From: Bryobacterales bacterium
GTDB lineage: Bacteria; Acidobacteriota; Terriglobia; Bryobacterales; Bryobacteraceae
Direction of reading: 5' to 3'
Assembly (NCBI GenBank): GCA_020854055.1
Contig: JADZGD010000002.1
Coordinates: 1 to 50,509 of the forward strand
Length of the DNA: 50,509 nucleotides
The position numbers and the translations under genes are program-made. The notes beneath the pieces are model-generated. The model was not told the origin of the DNA. It was given only the letters and a program-made list of their open reading frames with translations, and did not search any database. Shown in pieces: positions 29,553 through 39,058 of this stretch; position 1 is the stretch's first letter, and every line of letters starts with the position of its first letter.

Positions 29553-31289
29553 CTAATTGACCGCTGTTTGTTCCCGCTTCTTACGCTCCGCGATGTGCAT
29601 CACGAAGTTCGCCGCCGACCCGACGACGCCCTTGGCGTGAGGCACCGTGTACATGGGCCGCCTGGTCTCCGGATGCGCCTCCACCCACGCTTGGCATTCG
29701 TCCAGCGTGAGGCCTGTATGCTCCAGCGCTTCCTGAAATTCGCGCTTGGCCTTGTTCTTCGCCTCTCCGAGCGCCATCTGCACCCGGCTGTGAGCGTTGA
29801 TCTCACCCTCACCCGAGGTTTCGATCGGTATGTAGATGATGTCTTTGTAGTGGGACACCACGGCGGCCTGCGCGCCATCGGATTGCGTCGAAGGCATGCA
29901 ACCAAACGGCTTTAACGACAGGACCATGTGAGCCAGGTCTTTGTTCGAGTAATAGATGTTCTTGGCTACCTCGAGGTGCCCTTCACCCCCGCCCGACCGT
30001 GAGTTATAGAAAGGATGTCCGATGCGCTGTAACTCATACTGGTCCACCAGGTGGTGCGCCAGACCGCCCAGCGCGCCGATAATGCGGTGATATTCGCGTT
30101 TGAAAATCGCCTCGGCAAGCTTCAACTTGGCGACTTTATTACGAAAACTCCACTCGATCTTGGCCCGCTTATCCAACCGCCAGAGCGGAGGCGGCACGGC
30201 CCCTTCGTCGAGCCCCTTGAGGTCCTTATATTTCTGCACCAGTTGGTGGATCATGTACATGATCCAGGTGCCGATTGGCTCTACCACAACCTGGGCTCCT
30301 TCCCGCTCCAGGAAGCGGAACATGTTGAAGTTCCCATCTCCTTCGGTAGTCTGCGCCCAGAATTCGCCCGTAATTTTCACAATCGGCTTTACCCGCAGGC
30401 GGTCCACCTCGATCTCGTCGAACAGGTCGCGGCAACGATTCAGCGCGCCGATGTAGTCGTCGCCCGAAACCTGATTGACAAACTTGCCCACGTACTCAGC
30501 CGTATCTTTGAAGCCACCGAGAAACCTTCCGAGGTTGTCGCCCATCTGCCACGGCTGCTTCTTGCGAAAGACCTCGTGCATGTAATCCATGATTCCTTCA
30601 AGCGCCGTGTCGGTCTGGCCGGCAGTGACCTCGAAGGGACGGATTTGATAAGCCACCTCGTTCAGGATGTCGCCGCAGTTCAAGGCGTTGAGAATGCCCA
30701 GGAAAAAGTCCAGGTTCATCTCCAGGCCGGCCTCGGCATCGGACTGCGAAAGACCGCCCGACTGCTGGAACAGAAGCACCCGGAAGCCGTCGAAACCCGC
30801 ATTGCGCAGCGCCAGCCGGTACTCGGCCTCATACATGCCGAAACGGCACGGACCGCAGGCGCCGGCGGTGAAAAACACATAGCGCTCGATGATTTCCTGC
30901 CGAGTCAAGCCCTGTTCTTCGAGCGCCTGGAGGAACTGCACCAGGTTTCCGACCGTAAAGTAGGTCGGATTACACTGACCGTTGTTGCCAAATTCCTTGC
31001 CAATCTGGAAAGCGTGAACGTCGGGTGCCGGCAGCGCCTCGGCGAGGTATCCCAGCCCCTCGAGTGCGCCGTGAACTAACTTTTCGTGCTTCCAGGTTAG
31101 CCCGCCAAATAACAGCGTGGTGTGCGCTCGTTCGCTTTTGGTGAACGCCCGTTCCACCGACTGCTTGAAATGGTGCACGTCCTGTTTCTCCAGGCCGGCT
31201 TCCCGCTCCAGCCGTGCACGCTCCTCGGCCACGCGTTGTTGAATGAGTTGTTCGATTGGATCGTTGATCTGAACCAGATTTGCCGCCAT
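29553..31289 (-). CDS. 2-hydroxyglutaryl-CoA dehydratase-like (D-component) protein
   Basis: A 578-residue protein and the partner of the double activase. Cys-containing motifs GNNGQCNP, TAGACGPCRFGMYEAEYR and KPFGCMPSTQSDG match the dehydratase-like family; some of these Cys should bind an Fe-S cluster. The ATG at 31289 follows GAGGAGGG, a strong ribosome site, so the longer frame to 31379 is unlikely. Paired with the fused activase this is a recurrent two-gene unit in anaerobes. No CoA-transferase or second dehydratase subunit is nearby, so it may not act on a CoA ester. Confidence 0.88.
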   Translation of the reverse strand: MAANLVQINDPIEQLIQQRVAEERARLEREAGLEKQDVHHFKQSVERAFTKSERAHTTLLFGGLTWKHEKLVHGALEGLGYLAEALPAPDVHAFQIGKEFGNNGQCNPTYFTVGNLVQFLQALEEQGLTRQEIIERYVFFTAGACGPCRFGMYEAEYRLALRNAGFDGFRVLLFQQSGGLSQSDAEAGLEMNLDFFLGILNALNCGDILNEVAYQIRPFEVTAGQTDTALEGIMDYMHEVFRKKQPWQMGDNLGRFLGGFKDTAEYVGKFVNQVSGDDYIGALNRCRDLFDEIEVDRLRVKPIVKITGEFWAQTTEGDGNFNMFRFLEREGAQVVVEPIGTWIMYMIHQLVQKYKDLKGLDEGAVPPPLWRLDKRAKIEWSFRNKVAKLKLAEAIFKREYHRIIGALGGLAHHLVDQYELQRIGHPFYNSRSGGGEGHLEVAKNIYYSNKDLAHMVLSLKPFGCMPSTQSDGAQAAVVSHYKDIIYIPIETSGEGEINAHSRVQMALGEAKNKAKREFQEALEHTGLTLDECQAWVEAHPETRRPMYTVPHAKGVVGSAANFVMHIAERKKREQTAVN

Positions 31290-31676
31290 CGCATCCCTCC
31301 TCTGTGCGCATCCGAACCGCCGGATCCGCGGTGTGTTGATCACCGCATGTTTCCGTAAATGCGGCGCTTGTCGCAACAATGCCGCCGGGCGTCTTCCGAT
31401 GCCGGACGCGCTTTGACGCCTCCATCTCGCCGGACGAAGAAAACTCCCCAGTCTATGGCAGTGTGCCGCAGTTAAGCCGTTGGAAGGAATGGTATTTCAT
31501 TGAACGGACAGGAAAGCTGACCAGAAAGGGAAGTTGACGGGTTTACCGGATTGAGGCACTTTTGAGTTTCTTGATTTTTTAGTTAAGATACAATTCGTTA
31601 TCATACCAACTGTCTTCTGCCGCCCCAGCCTGCTCTATAGCCGGATCGTACGCGGTGCTTGTGCGAAACGAACCCG
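31290..31676. other. Divergent control region
   Basis: About 390 bases between the minus-strand dehydratase unit and the sulfatase-like gene. It ends in an AT-rich stretch around 31560-31605 that holds a promoter for the plus strand. I see no small gene or RNA. Confidence 0.5.
31562..31589 (+). promoter_or_regulatory. Probable promoter of the sulfatase-like gene
   Basis: TTGAGT (31562-31567) and TAAGAT (31584-31589) with a 16-base spacer in an AT-rich island. Confidence 0.45.
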
Positions 31677-32789
31677 ATGAGAACCGTCAGTCGCCGCAAC
31701 TTCTTCGCTTCGATGGTAGCTCCGTTTTCGAAACCGGCCCGCTCTCCGAATGTAATCATTCTTACATTTGACGGATGGCGAGGGCCGAGCCTGGAATCAC
31801 GAGGTGATTCCTACCTGCGAGCACCCAACCTGATGCGGCTCACCACGCAGGCGTTGGAGTTCACCCGCGCCTATGCGGCGCGGCCGGTTCCGGCAACCGA
31901 AGATTCGCCAATCCTGACCGGAGACTTTCCCCACCGCTTGGGCCGGTCACCGTTGCTGCGAATCGAACTGGAACAGATGGGCTACACTTGGGGCGACTTC
32001 ACATCCCTGCCGGTAGACCGCGCCGCCGAGTTCATCCGGGCCAAACGAAAAGAGGTTTTTGCCGCCTGGTGTCCGGGGCGGTTGCCTCAACAACCGCTGT
32101 CGCGGTACCGGATTCCGTACGACCATCGACCGATACCAGGGCGGCCCAATATGCCGGATGACCATCACGATTCTGCCTGGCAGGCCTTTGCCGCCTATTA
32201 CGTGGCGCTGTCGGCGGCCGATGCGGAGTTAGGAAAAGTGCTTCGAGCGCTCGATGAGACCGGCCTCGGCAACGACACGATCCTTGTCTTTACCTCTCAC
32301 TGTGGAAACATGGCCGGCTCGCACGGGATGGACGGCAACGACGAGTTTTACGAAGAATCGGCCTCAATCCCGCTGTTGATACGCTACCCGTGGCGGTTCA
32401 GCGCAGCCGGTAGGCTGGAGTTTCCGGTCTCGCTGACGGACTTGACGCCAACGCTACTGGCCCTGTGTGAAGCCGGCCCCGCTCCTTCCCTGCCCGGACG
32501 GAACCTGGCGCCGCTTCTGTTGGGGGAGACGGCGGAGCAGCCTCAGTCGGTGTTTGTCGAGGGCAAGCTGGGCCAGTCCGGCAGTTGGAGGATGGTGGTA
32601 AGAGGAGTAAATAAACTGGTGGTGGACCGCCGGCAGCAGGTGACAGGCCTGTACAACATTGGCCTCGATCCTTACGAGACCGGGAATCAGGCTACCGCGC
32701 GGAGTGAAGAGTTGACGCGGGACGAGATGAGGGCGATCCTGCGCGACTGGATCTCTCGCACCGGAGACTGGCCTGTCCGCTCCCGTTGA
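31677..32789 (+). CDS. Sulfatase-fold protein with degenerate active site
   Basis: A 370-residue alkaline-phosphatase-superfamily protein, exported by a Tat-like signal (SRRNFFAS). NVIILTFDGWRG, the ILTGDFPHRLG string and PLLIRYPW place it in the sulfatase family. The active-site motif that in sulfatases reads C/S-x-P-x-R just before LLTG is here PVPATEDSPILTG, with no Cys or Ser at the modified position and no Arg. The later metal motif normally reading DHG is TSHCGNM, so a metal ligand is changed too. It is therefore probably not an active sulfatase; it may bind ligand or do another reaction. Confidence 0.8.
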   Translation: MRTVSRRNFFASMVAPFSKPARSPNVIILTFDGWRGPSLESRGDSYLRAPNLMRLTTQALEFTRAYAARPVPATEDSPILTGDFPHRLGRSPLLRIELEQMGYTWGDFTSLPVDRAAEFIRAKRKEVFAAWCPGRLPQQPLSRYRIPYDHRPIPGRPNMPDDHHDSAWQAFAAYYVALSAADAELGKVLRALDETGLGNDTILVFTSHCGNMAGSHGMDGNDEFYEESASIPLLIRYPWRFSAAGRLEFPVSLTDLTPTLLALCEAGPAPSLPGRNLAPLLLGETAEQPQSVFVEGKLGQSGSWRMVVRGVNKLVVDRRQQVTGLYNIGLDPYETGNQATARSEELTRDEMRAILRDWISRTGDWPVRSR

Positions 32790-32833
32790 ATGTGGCAGCA
32801 TCGCGCGCGCCGCCTGGTGCTACCGGTGCAATC

Positions 32834-32855
32834 TTGCCGAGGCCTGGCCCGGCAA
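32834..32855. terminator. Weak stem between converging genes
   Basis: TTGCCG and CGGCAA pair around a 10-base loop, between the sulfatase-like and TPR genes. There is no strong T-run, so termination strength is doubtful. Confidence 0.3.
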
Positions 32856-32860
32856 ACGGA

Positions 32861-33175
32861 TCAGACGCCTAACAGGTCCAGCGCGCCCTGGATCTCGCTG
32901 CCCGCATGAGCGTCTCCGGACCGGCGCGCGGCTTCGATTCCCGCCTCATACGCGGCTCGGGCATCCTCCATGCGCCCGATTCTCTCCAGCGCCTTGCCTC
33001 GCTGGAAATAGCCATAGGCGTAGTCGGGGTTATGGCGCAGCAGTTCGTCAAACTGGACTAACGCTTCGGTCAAATTGTTGGAATTGGCATATTCCAGCGC
33101 GAGGCCGTAGCGGGTGAATCCGTCGGCTGGGTTCTGTTCGACCAATTGCTTCAGGACTTCAAGACGAGTTGACAT
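32861..33175 (-). CDS. Small TPR-repeat protein
   Basis: A 104-residue protein built of tetratricopeptide helices: FTRYGLALEYANSNNLTEALVQFDELL and AYGYFQ RGKALERIGRMEDARAAYEAGI are two clear repeats, plus a capping helix. TPRs bind other proteins; no catalytic part is seen. It stands alone between convergent and divergent neighbours. Confidence 0.85.
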   Translation of the reverse strand: MSTRLEVLKQLVEQNPADGFTRYGLALEYANSNNLTEALVQFDELLRHNPDYAYGYFQRGKALERIGRMEDARAAYEAGIEAARRSGDAHAGSEIQGALDLLGV

Positions 33176-33345
33176 CTACAGATAGCTTAGCGAGTTGTCC
33201 CCGCCAACGAAAGTACATCTTGGTGCGGATTTGATCCGGTGGCAACAAAGCGCTGGCGGGCGCCGCCTCCCACGGCCGCCGCCGGTCGCGCCCGCACGAT
33301 CTAACTCGTTCCGCACGTTCGTGTTAGTATAACGATAGACTTTCC

Positions 33346-34116
33346 ATGAATGCTGATGTTTCACTGGTCGTAGGTCTTCAGCGCCTGGATCAGAGGATTG
33401 CTGAATTGCGGCGGGAGATCGCTATCCTGCCCGAACACATCGCCACGATTGAGAAGACGCTGGATCAGCAGTTACGCCGCGTCGAAGCCGGCCGGGCCGC
33501 GGTGAGCGCCAACCAGAAGGACCGGAAGCGTCTGGAGGAAGAGATTAAGATTCAAGAGCAAAAAATCTCTAAACTCCGCGATCAGATGCTCCAGGCCAAG
33601 ACCAACGATCAATACCGGGCTTTCCAGAATGAGATCTCATTCTGTGAAACGGCGATCCGCTCGGCCGAGGACCGGATTCTGGATCTGATGAGCGAATCGG
33701 ACCCGCTTGAAAAGGCCGTGCGCACGGCCGAAGCCGGTCTGAAGCAGAAGCAGGCCATGGTGGATGCGGAAAAGCGTGAAGCCGAGCAAAAGACTGCCAC
33801 CGACCGCGCCGCGCTTCAGGATCTCGACCGCGAGCGCGAACAGGCCGTAGTACGGATTACCCCTTCGATCTACCGGGCTTATGAGCGGATTCGCAAAAAG
33901 AGGCACGGAACGGGCGTATCCGAAGTGCTCGACGGCCGCTGCGGCGCTTGCAACATGGCGCTTCGGCCACAGGTGCTGCAGGATCTCCGCAAGGGCGAGG
34001 AAGTCCTCTACTGCGAAGTCTGCGGGCGAATGCTGTACGTTGTTCCGGCCGAGAGCTTTGAGGACCAGATTGAGGCTCCGCCCGGCGCGGCCAGTTCTTC
34101 TCCCACGGGCGTCTGA
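33346..34116 (+). CDS. Coiled-coil protein with C-terminal C4 zinc ribbon
   Basis: A 256-residue protein. Residues 8-170 are a long charged coiled coil; Cys199, Cys202, Cys223 and Cys226 (CGAC...CEVC) form a C4 zinc ribbon. This plan is that of the conserved bacterial 'C4-type zinc ribbon domain' family, whose function is poorly known and may touch nucleic acid or ribosomes. The next gene is an EF-G-like GTPase on the same strand, 110 bases away, which fits a translation-related role. Confidence 0.85.
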   Translation: MNADVSLVVGLQRLDQRIAELRREIAILPEHIATIEKTLDQQLRRVEAGRAAVSANQKDRKRLEEEIKIQEQKISKLRDQMLQAKTNDQYRAFQNEISFCETAIRSAEDRILDLMSESDPLEKAVRTAEAGLKQKQAMVDAEKREAEQKTATDRAALQDLDREREQAVVRITPSIYRAYERIRKKRHGTGVSEVLDGRCGACNMALRPQVLQDLRKGEEVLYCEVCGRMLYVVPAESFEDQIEAPPGAASSSPTGV

Positions 34117-34226
34117 GCGCTGGAACCCGCTCCGGCCATCACCATCCACCCGTAGCGCGTCCAACGCTACCATTGTGCTACTATCCTGCTTTTGGCATGT
34201 CGCATTCGAATTCAGGAGTTGATTAG

Positions 34227-36323
34227 GTGAAAGTATACGAAGGCGCTGACATTCGTAATGTTGGTCTGGTGGGACACGGGCATTCAGGCAAGACATCTCT
34301 GGCCGCCGGTCTCCTTTTTACCGCTGGAGTGACCAACCGGCTGACGCGAGTCGACGAGGGCAACACCATCACCGACTTTGACGACGAGGAGATTCAACGA
34401 AAGATCACAATCTCCACGGCAATCGCGGCGATCGAATGGAAGAGGAGCAAGATTAACCTTCTGGATACGCCCGGCTTCAATATCTTCATCAACGACACGT
34501 TGGCTTCGCTGGCAGCCGCCGACGCGGCGCTGGTGGTAGTGGACGCGGTGGCCGGGGTGGAGGTGCAGACCGAAAAAGTATGGGAATTTGCCGGCCGCTT
34601 CAGTCTCCCCTGCGCCGTGTTGATCAACCGGCTCGACCGGGAACGCTCCAGTTTCGAGCGCACGCTTGAGAACGTACAGGAAGTGTTCGGACGAACCGCC
34701 ATCCCGGTGCAGCTTCCGGTTGGTGTCGAACGCGACTTCACCGGCGTGGTGGATCTGGTGCGGATGAAAGCCTATACTTATACCGCCGACGGTGACGGCA
34801 AAGCCACTGAATCCGACATTCCTGCCAACCTTCAGGCGGCCGCGCAGGCTGCCCATGAAGCACTGGTGGAAATGGTCGCCGAAGGAAACGACAGCTTGAT
34901 GGAAGAATTTTTCGATCAGGGTACACTGTCGGTGGAACACATTCTTCAAGGGCTGAAGCAGGGCATCGCGGAACGGCGCATCTTTCCGGTGCTCTGCGCT
35001 GCCGGTTTGCGCAACATCGGATCGGAGCAAATCCTCGAGTTCTGCGTCGAAAATTTCCCTTCGCCGCTGGAGCGTAAACAAGTCACCGGCCGCAACGGTG
35101 ACCGTGAGGTAACCCGGCAGGTTTCCGATTCGGGTCCGGCGTCGGCATTCGTCTTCAAGACCGTGGCTGATACGTTTGCCGGTCGGGTGACCTACTTCAA
35201 GGTGCTTTCCGGAATTGTCAAGAACGACGCCAACCTGATCAACAGTCGCAGTTCAGCCCAGGAGCGGCTATCACACATCGGCGCGCTTCAAGGCAAAACG
35301 CTCCCGCCGGTGCAGGAGTTGCACGCCGGCGATCTCGGCGCGGTAGCGAAACTGAAGGATACTCTGACCGGCGATACGCTATACGATAAAGGCTCCCCAA
35401 TCGCCTACCCGGCGGTGAAACTGCCGGAGCCATCCATTGCCTACGCCGTCTCAGCCAAGTCGCGCAACGACGAAGACCGGATGGGTAACGCCATCGCCCG
35501 CATTCTCGAAGAAGATCAGTCGCTACGCTTCTACCGCGACGCCCAGACGAAGGAGTTCCTGCTGGCCGGCACCGGGCAACAGCACGTGGAAGTCGTTGTC
35601 AGCCGGTTGAAGAAGCGCTATGGAGTAGACGTGGACCTTCATGCGCCCAAGATCCCCTATCGTGAGACGATCCGTGGAACGGCCGATGTTCAGGGCCGTC
35701 ACAAGAAACAGACCGGCGGCCACGGCCAATTCGGCGACTGCTGGATCCGGATGGAACCGCTGCCCCGCGGAGAGAAGTTCCAGTTCGTGGATGAGATCTT
35801 CGGCGGTTCGGTGCCACGGCAATACATCCCTGCGGTGGAGAAGGGCATCATCGAGACCGCCGAGCGTGGATATCTGGCCGGCTACCCGGTGGTCGATTTC
35901 AAAGTGACGCTGTACGACGGCTCCTACCACGATGTCGACTCGTCGGAGATGGCCTTCAAACTCGCCGCCAGAAAAGCCTTCCGGGCGGCGATGGAGCAGG
36001 CGCGTCCGGCACTGCTCGAGCCCGTCATGAACGTGGAGGTACACGCGCCGGTGGAATTCGCCGGGGACCTGATGGGCGACATGAACGGGCGGCGCGGCCG
36101 GATTTCCGGAATGGATGTCAAGGGAAACACGCAGATCATCAAAGCCCAGGTGCCGATGGCCGAGATGCTGAGCTATCAGAACGACCTGACGTCGATGACC
36201 CAGGGCCGCGCTTCGTTCAGCATGGAGCTAGACCACTACGATTACGTACCGGCACAGCAGGCGGAGAAGATCATCGCCGCTGCCAAGGCCGCCAAAACGG
36301 GTGAGGAGGAAGTGGAAGAGTAG
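34227..36323 (+). CDS. EF-G-like translational GTPase paralog
   Basis: A 698-residue GTPase with EF-G domain order. G1 is GHGHSGKT (16-23), G3 is DTPGF (80-84) and G4 is NRLD (134-137). In true EF-G, G3 is DTPGH and G4 is NKMD; here the catalytic His is Phe and the guanine-binding Lys is Arg. Domains III-V follow (KYGVDVDLHAPKIPYRETI-like region, GGSVPRQYIPAVEKG, MNGRRGRISGM). This is a divergent paralog seen in several phyla, perhaps with slowed GTP hydrolysis and a role in recycling or stress rather than elongation. GTG start at 34227, preceded by CAGGAG. Confidence 0.88.
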   Translation: MKVYEGADIRNVGLVGHGHSGKTSLAAGLLFTAGVTNRLTRVDEGNTITDFDDEEIQRKITISTAIAAIEWKRSKINLLDTPGFNIFINDTLASLAAADAALVVVDAVAGVEVQTEKVWEFAGRFSLPCAVLINRLDRERSSFERTLENVQEVFGRTAIPVQLPVGVERDFTGVVDLVRMKAYTYTADGDGKATESDIPANLQAAAQAAHEALVEMVAEGNDSLMEEFFDQGTLSVEHILQGLKQGIAERRIFPVLCAAGLRNIGSEQILEFCVENFPSPLERKQVTGRNGDREVTRQVSDSGPASAFVFKTVADTFAGRVTYFKVLSGIVKNDANLINSRSSAQERLSHIGALQGKTLPPVQELHAGDLGAVAKLKDTLTGDTLYDKGSPIAYPAVKLPEPSIAYAVSAKSRNDEDRMGNAIARILEEDQSLRFYRDAQTKEFLLAGTGQQHVEVVVSRLKKRYGVDVDLHAPKIPYRETIRGTADVQGRHKKQTGGHGQFGDCWIRMEPLPRGEKFQFVDEIFGGSVPRQYIPAVEKGIIETAERGYLAGYPVVDFKVTLYDGSYHDVDSSEMAFKLAARKAFRAAMEQARPALLEPVMNVEVHAPVEFAGDLMGDMNGRRGRISGMDVKGNTQIIKAQVPMAEMLSYQNDLTSMTQGRASFSMELDHYDYVPAQQAEKIIAAAKAAKTGEEEVEE

Positions 36324-36412
36324 CCGGGATTGCTCCTGCCGCGCGATGGGGTGGTTCCATCTACAGCCTGTCCTCCGGCCGCGTGGCGCGGTGACACACT
36401 GGATGTGGCGGG

Positions 36413-36442
36413 TTGACCCGGCGTTTTCCTTTGGGTTACAGT
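36413..36442 (+). promoter_or_regulatory. Probable promoter of the MltD-like gene
   Basis: TTGACC (36413-36418), 18-base spacer, TACAGT (36437-36442). The coding start follows about 50 bases later. Confidence 0.45.
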
Positions 36443-36493
36443 CGTAGGGTCACACGTAATGTAACGTATTCCTGATTGTCTGCAGAGATAAGG

Positions 36494-38167
36494 ATGATTA
36501 TTCCGCCCCGCATCTTATCTTGCTGCACGATTCTGGCGGCGCTGGCCGGTATCGGCTGTTCGCCCGCGCGGACGCAGCAGTATCGCAACTCGTTTTTGCC
36601 GCCGGCTCCGACTCCCGCTCCGGAGGTCTACCTCTCGCCGCCGCCGGTTGTTGAGCCGGGTCTCTTCAGCCGGGAAACTCCCAATCTGTTCAGTCCCACA
36701 ACGCAACGGCCCCGCCAAAACGGGACGGTTCACCCGGGCGCTACAGGTCATCAGGGGGGCTCGGCGGGCCGGATACAACGTGCCGAGGAACATTTCCAGG
36801 CGGGCAAGCAGTTGTCTCAGATGGGGGATGCGGCCGGCGCGCGCCGCGAGTTCGACATCGCTGTCGATGCCCTGTTGTCGGCACCGCAAGGCGGCGATCA
36901 CCAGAAGATCGAGAGCAAGTTCGACCAGTTGGTGGATCGCATCTATCACTATGACATCGATAAACTGGGCGCCGGGGAAACCAACGACGCACCGGCCTAC
37001 GATAATTCGCCGTTGGACGACATTGAAGATCTGACGTTTCCCATCGAACCGCGTCTGCGCAGCCTGGTGAAGGACGAGGTCGCGGCCACCTCCTCACAGT
37101 TGCCGCTGATTGAAAACGACGCGGTGGTGAGCTTCATCAATTACTTCTCGAGCGAGCGCGGGCGCCGCACGCTCCTGTCCGGCCTGCGCCGGGCGGGCCG
37201 CTATCGCCCGCTCATTCAGCGAATTCTCGATGAGGAAGGCGTGCCTCAGGAGTTGATCTTCCTGGCGCAAGCCGAATCCGGCTTCTTCCCGCGCGCGCTT
37301 TCCCACCGGCAAGCCGCCGGGATGTGGCAGTTTGTGCAGTTCCGCGGCCGCGAATATGGTCTCATGCAAACGCCATATTCCGACGACCGGCTGGATCCTG
37401 AAAAGGCTACCCGGGCGGCCGCGCGCCATCTGCACGACCTGTATCGCACCTTCGGCGACTGGTATCTGGCCATGGCCGCGTATAACTGTGGGCCGGCTTG
37501 TGTAGACCGGGCCGTGCAGCGAACCGGTTATGCCGATTTCTGGGAACTGCGCAGCCGCAACGCCCTGCCCAAAGAAACCGCCAACTACGTCCCTATCATC
37601 GTGGCGATGACAATCATGGCGAAGAACGCCAAGGACTATAATCTCACCGATGTCGATCCCGATCCCGCGCTGGAGTACGACACGGTCGAGTTGAAGGATC
37701 CGGCCAGCGTGGCATTGCTGGCTGATATCCTTGACCGTCCGGCGCCGGAAGTTCGGGAATTGAATCCAGCCTTGCTCGGCGCGATCGCGCCCGCCAGCTA
37801 TCAGTTGCATGTGCCCAAGGGAGGCGGTGGCGGATTGATGGCCGCTCTCAACAACATCCCCGTGGAAAAGCGCGCCAGTTGGCGTATGCACAGAGTCGTG
37901 CTCGGCGACACTCTGGCATCCATTGCCAGACGCTACGGCAGCTCTCCTGCGTCGATCGTGACGGCAAACCCTCAACAGGCGGATGACCTTGAAGCCGGGG
38001 ACATGATACTGGTTCCCTGCAGCTACACCCAAGCCTCCAGCCATCCGCACAAGTCGGCGCGAGCGCGCCATCACCGGAGCGCTGCCAGGTCCCACCGCCA
38101 CGCCAAACAAACCGTCAGCGCCAAACGGCTGCATCGCAGGGCAACTGTGAAGCGGGCACACCGCTAG
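36494..38167 (+). CDS. mltD: MltD-type lytic transglycosylase with LysM domain
   Basis: A 557-residue envelope enzyme that cleaves peptidoglycan glycan strands. The N-terminus has a hydrophobic segment ending in GIGC, a possible but imperfect lipobox. The SLT domain spans about 235-390: the catalytic Glu lies in LAQAESGFFPRALS (about Glu261), followed by GMWQF and AAYNCGP, the classic SLT motifs. A LysM domain (about 470-515, VVLGDTLASIARRYGSSPASI) binds glycan. The tail is very rich in His, Arg and Lys. ATG 36494 follows AAGG; a TTG start at 36476 is less likely. Confidence 0.88.
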   Translation: MIIPPRILSCCTILAALAGIGCSPARTQQYRNSFLPPAPTPAPEVYLSPPPVVEPGLFSRETPNLFSPTTQRPRQNGTVHPGATGHQGGSAGRIQRAEEHFQAGKQLSQMGDAAGARREFDIAVDALLSAPQGGDHQKIESKFDQLVDRIYHYDIDKLGAGETNDAPAYDNSPLDDIEDLTFPIEPRLRSLVKDEVAATSSQLPLIENDAVVSFINYFSSERGRRTLLSGLRRAGRYRPLIQRILDEEGVPQELIFLAQAESGFFPRALSHRQAAGMWQFVQFRGREYGLMQTPYSDDRLDPEKATRAAARHLHDLYRTFGDWYLAMAAYNCGPACVDRAVQRTGYADFWELRSRNALPKETANYVPIIVAMTIMAKNAKDYNLTDVDPDPALEYDTVELKDPASVALLADILDRPAPEVRELNPALLGAIAPASYQLHVPKGGGGGLMAALNNIPVEKRASWRMHRVVLGDTLASIARRYGSSPASIVTANPQQADDLEAGDMILVPCSYTQASSHPHKSARARHHRSAARSHRHAKQTVSAKRLHRRATVKRAHR

Positions 38168-38199
38168 CGCTGAAAACCCGGCCTTTTTACCCATTCAAT

Positions 38200-38242
38200 C
38201 CCCGGCGGACGATCGTTGTACGCGGGGCGAGTCGGCTTTTTT
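38200..38242 (+). terminator. Rho-independent-like terminator after mltD
   Basis: CCCCG (38200-38204) pairs with CGGGG (38223-38227), and a run of six T follows at 38237-38242. The loop is long, so strength is uncertain. Confidence 0.45.
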
Positions 38243-38254
38243 GCCTCTACCCCC

Positions 38255-38283
38255 TTGCATCAAAAGGAAAAAGAGTTATTCTA
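38255..38283 (+). promoter_or_regulatory. Probable promoter of the H1-like gene
   Basis: TTGCAT (38255-38260), a 17-base A-rich spacer and ATTCTA (38278-38283). The ribosome site AGGAGG lies about 10 bases before the ATG at 38318. Confidence 0.4.
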
Positions 38284-38317
38284 AGTGTTGACCACGCCCG
38301 GACAGGAGGCATGAAAA

Positions 38318-39052
38318 ATGTTTGATCCGTTCAAGTTCAGTCTGCGCGAGGAAGACGAACTGGATGATTTCGAATACGAAGATGAAGAGCAAACGGGGCT
38401 GGACAGCAGCGTTTCCGAGTACGGCCCGGATGAGATCGACGACGATGAAGAAGACGAGATCGAGTTGGACATCACGGTTGAAGAAGTAATTGAGGAGGAA
38501 GAAACTCAGATGGAGTCAGCACTCGTTACGCCGCCCGAACCCGAAGCGGCGCCCCAATCCCAACCTTTCGCGCCGGAGGCCGAAGTGAAATCTGTCGAGA
38601 AGAAAGCGGCACGCAAAAAAGCGGCCGCCAAAGCACCTGTAAAAAAGGCAGCAGTGAAGAAGCCAGCCGCGAAGCCGGCCAAGAAAGCACCAGCGAAGAA
38701 GGCGCCCGCGAAAAAAGCGCCGGCTGGAAAGGCGCCCGTAAAGAAGGCTGCCGCGAAAGCCCCGGCCAGCAAGGCCCCGGCAAAGAAAGCGCCCGCCAAG
38801 AAAGCTCCGGCGAAGAAGGCGCCTGCCAAGAAAGCGCCGGTGAAGAAAACGCCAGCCAAGAAGGCGCCAGCGAAGAAGGCTCCTGCCAAAAAAGCGCCGG
38901 TAAAGAAGGTACCGGCAAAGAAGGCACCGGCCAAGAAAGCACCCGCCAAGAAGGCGCCAGTGAAGAAGGCAGCCGCCAAGAAAGCGCCGGCGAAAAAAGT
39001 TCCGCTGAAGAAGGCGCCGGCAAAAAAGGCCCCGGTGAAAAAGCGCCGCTAG
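38318..39052 (+). CDS. Bipartite acidic/basic protein with histone-H1-like Lys-Ala-Pro repeats
   Basis: A 244-residue protein of extreme composition. Residues 1-65 are strongly acidic (Asp/Glu runs); a short neutral, Pro-rich linker follows; residues about 92-244 consist almost only of Lys, Ala and Pro, mostly as the unit KAPAK with small variations, repeated two dozen times or more. Such tails occur in bacterial H1-like proteins that bind and compact DNA. The acidic head is unusual and may fold back to mask the tail or recruit partners. The repeat DNA is near-identical and likely to change length between strains. Strong ribosome site GGAGG. Confidence 0.85.
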   Translation: MFDPFKFSLREEDELDDFEYEDEEQTGLDSSVSEYGPDEIDDDEEDEIELDITVEEVIEEEETQMESALVTPPEPEAAPQSQPFAPEAEVKSVEKKAARKKAAAKAPVKKAAVKKPAAKPAKKAPAKKAPAKKAPAGKAPVKKAAAKAPASKAPAKKAPAKKAPAKKAPAKKAPVKKTPAKKAPAKKAPAKKAPVKKVPAKKAPAKKAPAKKAPVKKAAAKKAPAKKVPLKKAPAKKAPVKKRR

Positions 39053-39058
39053 CCGCCG

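Noticed and set aside
38592..39049. Tandem DNA repeats as a CRISPR or satellite array
   Set aside because: The repeats are codons for the Lys-Ala-Pro tail in one open frame with synonymous variation.
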